Assembly (NCBI RefSeq): GCF_001659605.2
Contig: NC_035174.2
Location: 6,326,389 to 6,390,388 of the forward strand
Source of the DNA: Manihot esculenta
Taxonomy: Eukaryota; Streptophyta; Magnoliopsida; Malpighiales; Euphorbiaceae
Reading direction: 5' to 3'
DNA: 64,000 bases
Shown piece by piece: positions 60,295 through 64,000 of the stretch (positions within the stretch are counted from its first letter, which is position 1; every line of letters begins with the position of its first letter). Below the pieces are notes generated by a model, which saw only the letters and a list, made by a program, of their open reading frames with translations, was not told where the DNA came from and did no database searches. Both the position numbers and the translations under genes were made by a program.

Positions 60295-61791
60295 ATGTTG
60301 GAGGGATCTTATCTAGTCTCAAGGGAATTACCAGCCTCAAGCGAGCAAGAAAGCCAGTGGATTTACAAGACTTTTCATGCTGTTAAGCGCTCTAGCAAAC
60401 GCAGGTCAGAAGATGGAGAAGATGTTCCATCAAGAAAGGCAGCTAGGCCATTAGGCGTCCTGGAGAGACAGGGAAGGGGCCCTCATGTTCTTCCCATCTT
60501 GAATGCTAATGAACCAGATGATCAGCATCAAACAGCTGGTATGGGTGGTCTTTCTGCTGTGCTAACTGATCGACCAGATATTCAGCAACAAGCAGTGGTT
60601 CTGAAAGGTCTTTTTGATGTTCAAATTGATCAGCCAGATAACCAGCATCCAATGGCAGGTCTGTATGTTCGTGCAGTTGCACAGAAAGATCAACCAGATA
60701 ATCAGGATCAGGTGGAGGATAAATCGGATACAAGTTCACTTATTAATCAACTTGGTCGAGAACTGTCAATAAGCTGTCTCCTCCACTGCTCGAGGTCCGA
60801 CTATGGCACCATTGCTTCATTGAATAAAAGCTTTCAGTCCATAGTTCAGAGTGGTCTGCTGTATAAGCTGAGGCGGAAAATGGGTATCGTTGAGCACTGG
60901 GTGTACTTCTCCTGCAACCTCCTTGAATGGGAGGCCTTTGATCCTTTTCACTGCCGATGGATGCATTTGCCAAGAATGAATGCAAATGAATGCTTTATGT
61001 GTTCAGATAAGGAATCTTTGGCCGTTGGTACGGAACTGCTTGTTTTTGGGAAGGAAATCGAATCTCATGTTATTTATAGATACAGCATTTTAACGAACAA
61101 GTGGACATCCGGCATGAAAATGAACATGCCCCGGTGCTTGTTCGGGTCCGCGAGTCTTGGGGAAATTGCCATTCTGGCTGGTGGCTGTGATCCAGCTGGT
61201 AATGTCTTAAGCTCGGCAGAGCTTTATAATTCAGAAACAGGCACGTGGATTAACATTCCAAGCATGAATAAAGCCAGGAAAATGTGTTCTGGAGTATTTA
61301 TGGATGGCAAGTTTTATGTTCTTGGGGGGATTGGAACAGGTAATACAACGATGCTTACGTGTGGAGAGGTATATGATTTGGAAGCAAAAACGTGGCGTGT
61401 AATACCTGATATGTTCCCTGCACGAAATGGAGGAACAGGAGGGAATGAAATACCTGCTGCAGCTGAGGCACCTCCTTTAGTTGCAGTCGCAAACAATGAG
61501 CTTTATGCAGCTGATTATGCACTGAAGGAGGTGAGGAAATATGACAAAGAAAAGAATGTTTGGATCACATTGGGGGGACTGCCTGAACGAGCCGTTTCAA
61601 TGAATGGTTGGGGGCTTGCATTCAGGGCATGTGGAGATCGGCTCATCGTTATAGGTGGACCCAGGGCTTTAGGTGGGGGAATGATTGAGCTTAACTCTTG
61701 GATTCCGAGTGAAGGTCCCCCACAATGGGATCTGCTTGCAAAGAAATCCTCAGGCAGCTTTGTGTACAATTGTGCTGTGATGGGATGCTGA
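60295..61791 (+). CDS. F-box/kelch-repeat protein (SKIP11 / At1g74510-like)
   Basis: A single coding exon of 498 residues. The N-terminus MLEGSYLVSRELPASSEQES is typical of the SKIP11 group. Residues 72-135 contain a 20-residue tandem repeat, described separately. The F-box spans about 147-195 (SISCLLHCSRSDYGTIASLN, then SFQSIVQSGLLYKLRR). It leads into HWVYFSCNLLEWEAFDP and kelch repeats to the C-terminus, with the double-glycine and tyrosine/tryptophan signatures AILAGGCDPAGN...AELYNSETGTW, FYVLGGIGTGN...GEVYDLEAKTW and RLIVIGGPRALGGG. The kelch blades form a beta-propeller that should recruit substrates to an SCF ubiquitin ligase. Some relatives control phenylpropanoid enzymes, but the substrate here is unknown. 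There are no frame defects. Confidence 0.93.
   Translation: MLEGSYLVSRELPASSEQESQWIYKTFHAVKRSSKRRSEDGEDVPSRKAARPLGVLERQGRGPHVLPILNANEPDDQHQTAGMGGLSAVLTDRPDIQQQAVVLKGLFDVQIDQPDNQHPMAGLYVRAVAQKDQPDNQDQVEDKSDTSSLINQLGRELSISCLLHCSRSDYGTIASLNKSFQSIVQSGLLYKLRRKMGIVEHWVYFSCNLLEWEAFDPFHCRWMHLPRMNANECFMCSDKESLAVGTELLVFGKEIESHVIYRYSILTNKWTSGMKMNMPRCLFGSASLGEIAILAGGCDPAGNVLSSAELYNSETGTWINIPSMNKARKMCSGVFMDGKFYVLGGIGTGNTTMLTCGEVYDLEAKTWRVIPDMFPARNGGTGGNEIPAAAEAPPLVAVANNELYAADYALKEVRKYDKEKNVWITLGGLPERAVSMNGWGLAFRACGDRLIVIGGPRALGGGMIELNSWIPSEGPPQWDLLAKKSSGSFVYNCAVMGC
60508..60747 (+). repeat. 60-bp in-frame tandem repeat in the kelch gene
   Basis: Four units of exactly 60 bp encode 20-residue repeats, anchored by P-D-(D/I/N)-Q at residues 74, 94, 114 and 134. 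The DNA anchors GAACCAGATGATCAG, GATCGACCAGATATTCAG, GATCAGCCAGATAACCAG and GATCAACCAGATAATCAG start at 60511, 60568, 60628 and 60688. Anchors are well conserved and the middles diverged. The repeat lies in the linker before the F-box. Confidence 0.85.
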
Positions 61792-63174
61792 GTTTTGCAG
61801 TTTTAGCAACAAAAGGTATAGTGCATGGAGTCCTTTCAGTTGGATAATAGGTTTACAAGGAGATGGGAATCTGGACAGTGGGAATATCTGCCTTCCTTTT
61901 TGGGGTAATTTCAGGTTTTAATTTAGACCTATAGATACAGTTTTAGAAGGAGGTCTGGAGATAACTTTGCCTCAACTTTAAATTTTTTTTCATGTACTTT
62001 TTTCTTTCTTTTTTTTTCCTTTCCAGTCAGTGCATCTGTTCAGTTACCATGAGAGCATTTCAAAAGTTGGAATAGTGTAAAAGTTGCACAGATGAATAAA
62101 AGTTCTGTTACAGTATTAGGGTGTTTCAAATGTTAGCTAATTCTCTATAATCCATCAAATTGTTCTGATCGTTATTCTCGTTTACCTTCCTTCACTACTA
62201 GAGATTCCCGATTTGAATTCCTTATATGGAAAATTAGAATACCTCTCTACTAAACCGGTATTTGCATGTTGGTCATACGTCTGTACGTGTATTTCTCTGA
62301 TGTTGCACTATTAGTTCTCCATTCTATCGAGAAGTACAAATTTTAAACTGTTTCCTTTCATACAGCTGAATCTCATTGAATACATAGGCAGTCAAGATCA
62401 TACTTGCACACCTTGAAAACTGTGGTGCAGGAAGGTCATATCTGACTATGCCTGTGTTGGCTTATGTATGTCAAACAAGACCTTTCGCAGATTGAAGCAT
62501 TTCATGATAGTTATAATTCCCTTGCACTGGAGGAAGCCTCAAATTCCTTCTTAATAATATGTTTTGTGAAGTTTGCATTTCTTGTTTAGCTTCTGCATTT
62601 AGTGCATGCATCAATACAATTTGGACTTCTTAACACCATTTGGAAGCTAGTTATCCTGTCGTGCTTAAATTTTGGCTAGCGGATCCTATCTTCACTGAAG
62701 TATATTAGTCTTTACTAATTTGGTTTCTATGGTTATCAAATATAATTTGCATGAATCAATTATTTGTATATTCTATAATTTTTCCTAGTTCGGTGACAGT
62801 TACATAAAAGATTCTGCTAATCTACAATGTTTCATGATTTTCAGTTCATGCAACTTCAGAACTTGCTCAGTTTACTGCTAACTTACATTTCAGTTTTTTT
62901 AACACATATGCTATCTGCCATTGAGTTGACATCTTACTAGGACCAGCTATTAACTTGATCATGCATCCTTGTTTCTTTCTATATTTGATCATATAGTCAC
63001 TGAGCAAAAGAAGACTGAGACTGTTAAACATGACATTGATATTTGTGGATTTGGTAGAAACCTTACAAATTCAATTCCCTACTGTTTATTGTGGTGTCTA
63101 TGAGTGCTACATAAGGTTGCTCTTCTGTTCTTTTAGCCAAAAAGGAAGCTGTTTAGATTCCAGAGATTCCAAGT
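61792..63174. other. Kelch 3' UTR and spacer
   Basis: The first 330 bases (to about 62120, with GATGAATAAAAG offering a poly(A) signal near 62092-62103) are likely the kelch 3' UTR. The following kilobase is of moderate AT content, with no domain recognised. It may include the leader of the small ORF at 63175. Confidence 0.5.
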
Positions 63175-63493
63175 ATGGGCAAGTATAAAATCGTCAGTGG
63201 CTTCCATTTTCACCTGAGTGAATTATTGTGCTGGCCTGGAGAAATGGAGACACGCACAAAAGAAGAAGCCAAGGTATGGAACTAGCAAATTTTTTATTGT
63301 CGGTTTTTATTTCAATATGTTAATGTTGATGTAAGCATGAAACATGGACTGTTGTTGGCAGGAAACGAATGTAGAACAAGATTGGCCAAATGACTTTCAC
63401 ATCACAATAGAGTCTAGTAAAAAGACTTGGGAGTATATACAAAGGGCCATCTCCATCCATCTTTGGCGATTTCTATGCCAGAAAAGGTGGTGA
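63175..63493 (+). CDS. Candidate two-exon small protein, 76 residues, function unknown
   Basis: I do not recognise this protein. An ATG in an excellent context (A at -3, G at +4) opens at 63175 (MGKYKIVSGFHFHLSELLCW). It runs to GCCAAG|GTATGG at 63274, and an 88-bp T-rich intron ends TTGTTGGCAG at 63361. The frame resumes in phase 0 (ETNVEQDWPNDFHITIE) and ends KTWEYIQRAISIHLWRF then LCQKRW and a stop at 63493. The two exons encode 33 and 43 residues. The C-terminal 20 residues could form a basic amphipathic helix; no signal peptide or membrane segment is evident. It lies 1.4 kb downstream of the kelch gene on the same strand. Support comes only from start context, splice consensus and continuity of the frame; chance cannot be excluded. 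Confidence 0.35.
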
Positions 63494-64000
63494 AAATTGG
63501 GAAAAAAAAGGCAAGCAAGAATATCTCACACAGTGATTGTTGTTGTGCATTGACTGACGTGTACGTCATCAATATTGGCACATTTATAAGTCTTGGATTT
63601 CTGTACTTGAGCTGTGACCTCAGAAATTTGGCCTATGTGCATGGTGGGGATGGAGTTTTGTGCACATGAGAGGACAAAGGGCCAAAAAGTTAGTTGCTTT
63701 GCTAATATTTGTGATTTCCCATCACCCCTCTCCTTTTTATTCTCATTTCATATTTATATGGAAACCAATTTACTTATATTCATTATCATTTATAACCAGT
63801 ATATAAATTTAAATATTAAGATTTTAATGTAATAATACGTGAGCTTATAATAACACCACCTTTTTCTTTCTCTTTTTTTTTTTTCAGCTCTCTTTTTAGT
63901 TTAATTTTGTTTTCTTCATTATCATTTGATTGGTAGTGGGTTTTAGCTTTCAGGATTTTTTTCCTCTTTTATCCGCAAGTTGTTTTGGGTTTTGTTTCAA
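63494..64000. other. Right-end spacer
   Basis: No coding signal is seen. After 63860 the sequence turns into T- and CT-rich runs (TTTCTTTCTC then TTTTCAGCTC), which may be the leader or promoter of a gene that continues beyond the window. Confidence 0.4.

Noticed and set aside
10454..61791. Functional ubiquitin gene cluster (E2, RING fragment, F-box/kelch)
   Set aside because: The RING copy is broken, the genes are far apart with unrelated genes between, and plants carry over a thousand ubiquitin-pathway genes, so co-location is most likely chance.
1..64000. CRISPR arrays, operons, riboswitches or bacterial features
   Set aside because: The window is plant nuclear DNA with spliced genes; the regular repeats seen are microsatellites, coding minisatellites and retroelement repeats.
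1..64000. Endogenous pararetrovirus insertion
   Set aside because: The only complete reverse-transcribing element has LTRs, an integrase and Ty3/Gypsy domain order; no movement-protein or caulimovirid-type arrangement was seen.

Overview
This is a nuclear segment of a flowering-plant genome, most likely a dicot. Genes are split by GT-AG introns, the intergenic DNA is very AT-rich, and every host gene belongs to a plant family. Gene order and repeat style suggest a rosid, perhaps Euphorbiaceae such as cassava or rubber tree, but that species-level guess is weak.

Layout from left to right: a LINE 3' tail at the edge; AT-rich DNA; a five-exon group IIb WRKY transcription factor (3996-7338, +); a tRNA-Ala(UGC) gene (7908-7980, +); a RAD6-type E2 ubiquitin-conjugating enzyme (10454-14211, +); a patch of decayed LINE DNA (15.3-17.0 kb); an IQD30/31-type calmodulin-binding protein (21435-25680, +); a RING-finger gene fragment (about 26.9-27.6 kb, -); the retromer subunit VPS29 (27976-30597, -); a PBL29-like receptor-like cytoplasmic kinase (31480-34292, -); a hAT-type MITE with target-site duplication (35721-36117); a PRE-family atypical HLH gene (37713-38573, -); about 6.4 kb of gene-empty DNA; a complete Ty3/Gypsy chromovirus (45263-55008) inserted into an older antisense LINE; another gene-poor stretch; an F-box/kelch-repeat gene (60295-61791, +); and a possible two-exon small protein of 76 residues (63175-63493, +).

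The host genes are independently transcribed and do not form one pathway. From memory, their order resembles two paralogous Arabidopsis segments, with WRKY61 near IQD30 and PBL29-PRE3-kelch near IQD31. If so, this is an ancestral linkage block whose PRE-to-kelch interval was enlarged by the retroelements.

No clearly new multi-gene system was found. The most unusual signals are: the palindromic GCCGAAC arrays in the long LTRs, with a 21-bp repeat-unit difference between the two LTRs; an intron-like organisation of the retroelement leader; the spliced small ORF at the right end; and a 60-bp in-frame tandem repeat in the kelch gene. All exon borders were read by eye from splice signals and protein-family continuity, without alignment tools or transcripts.
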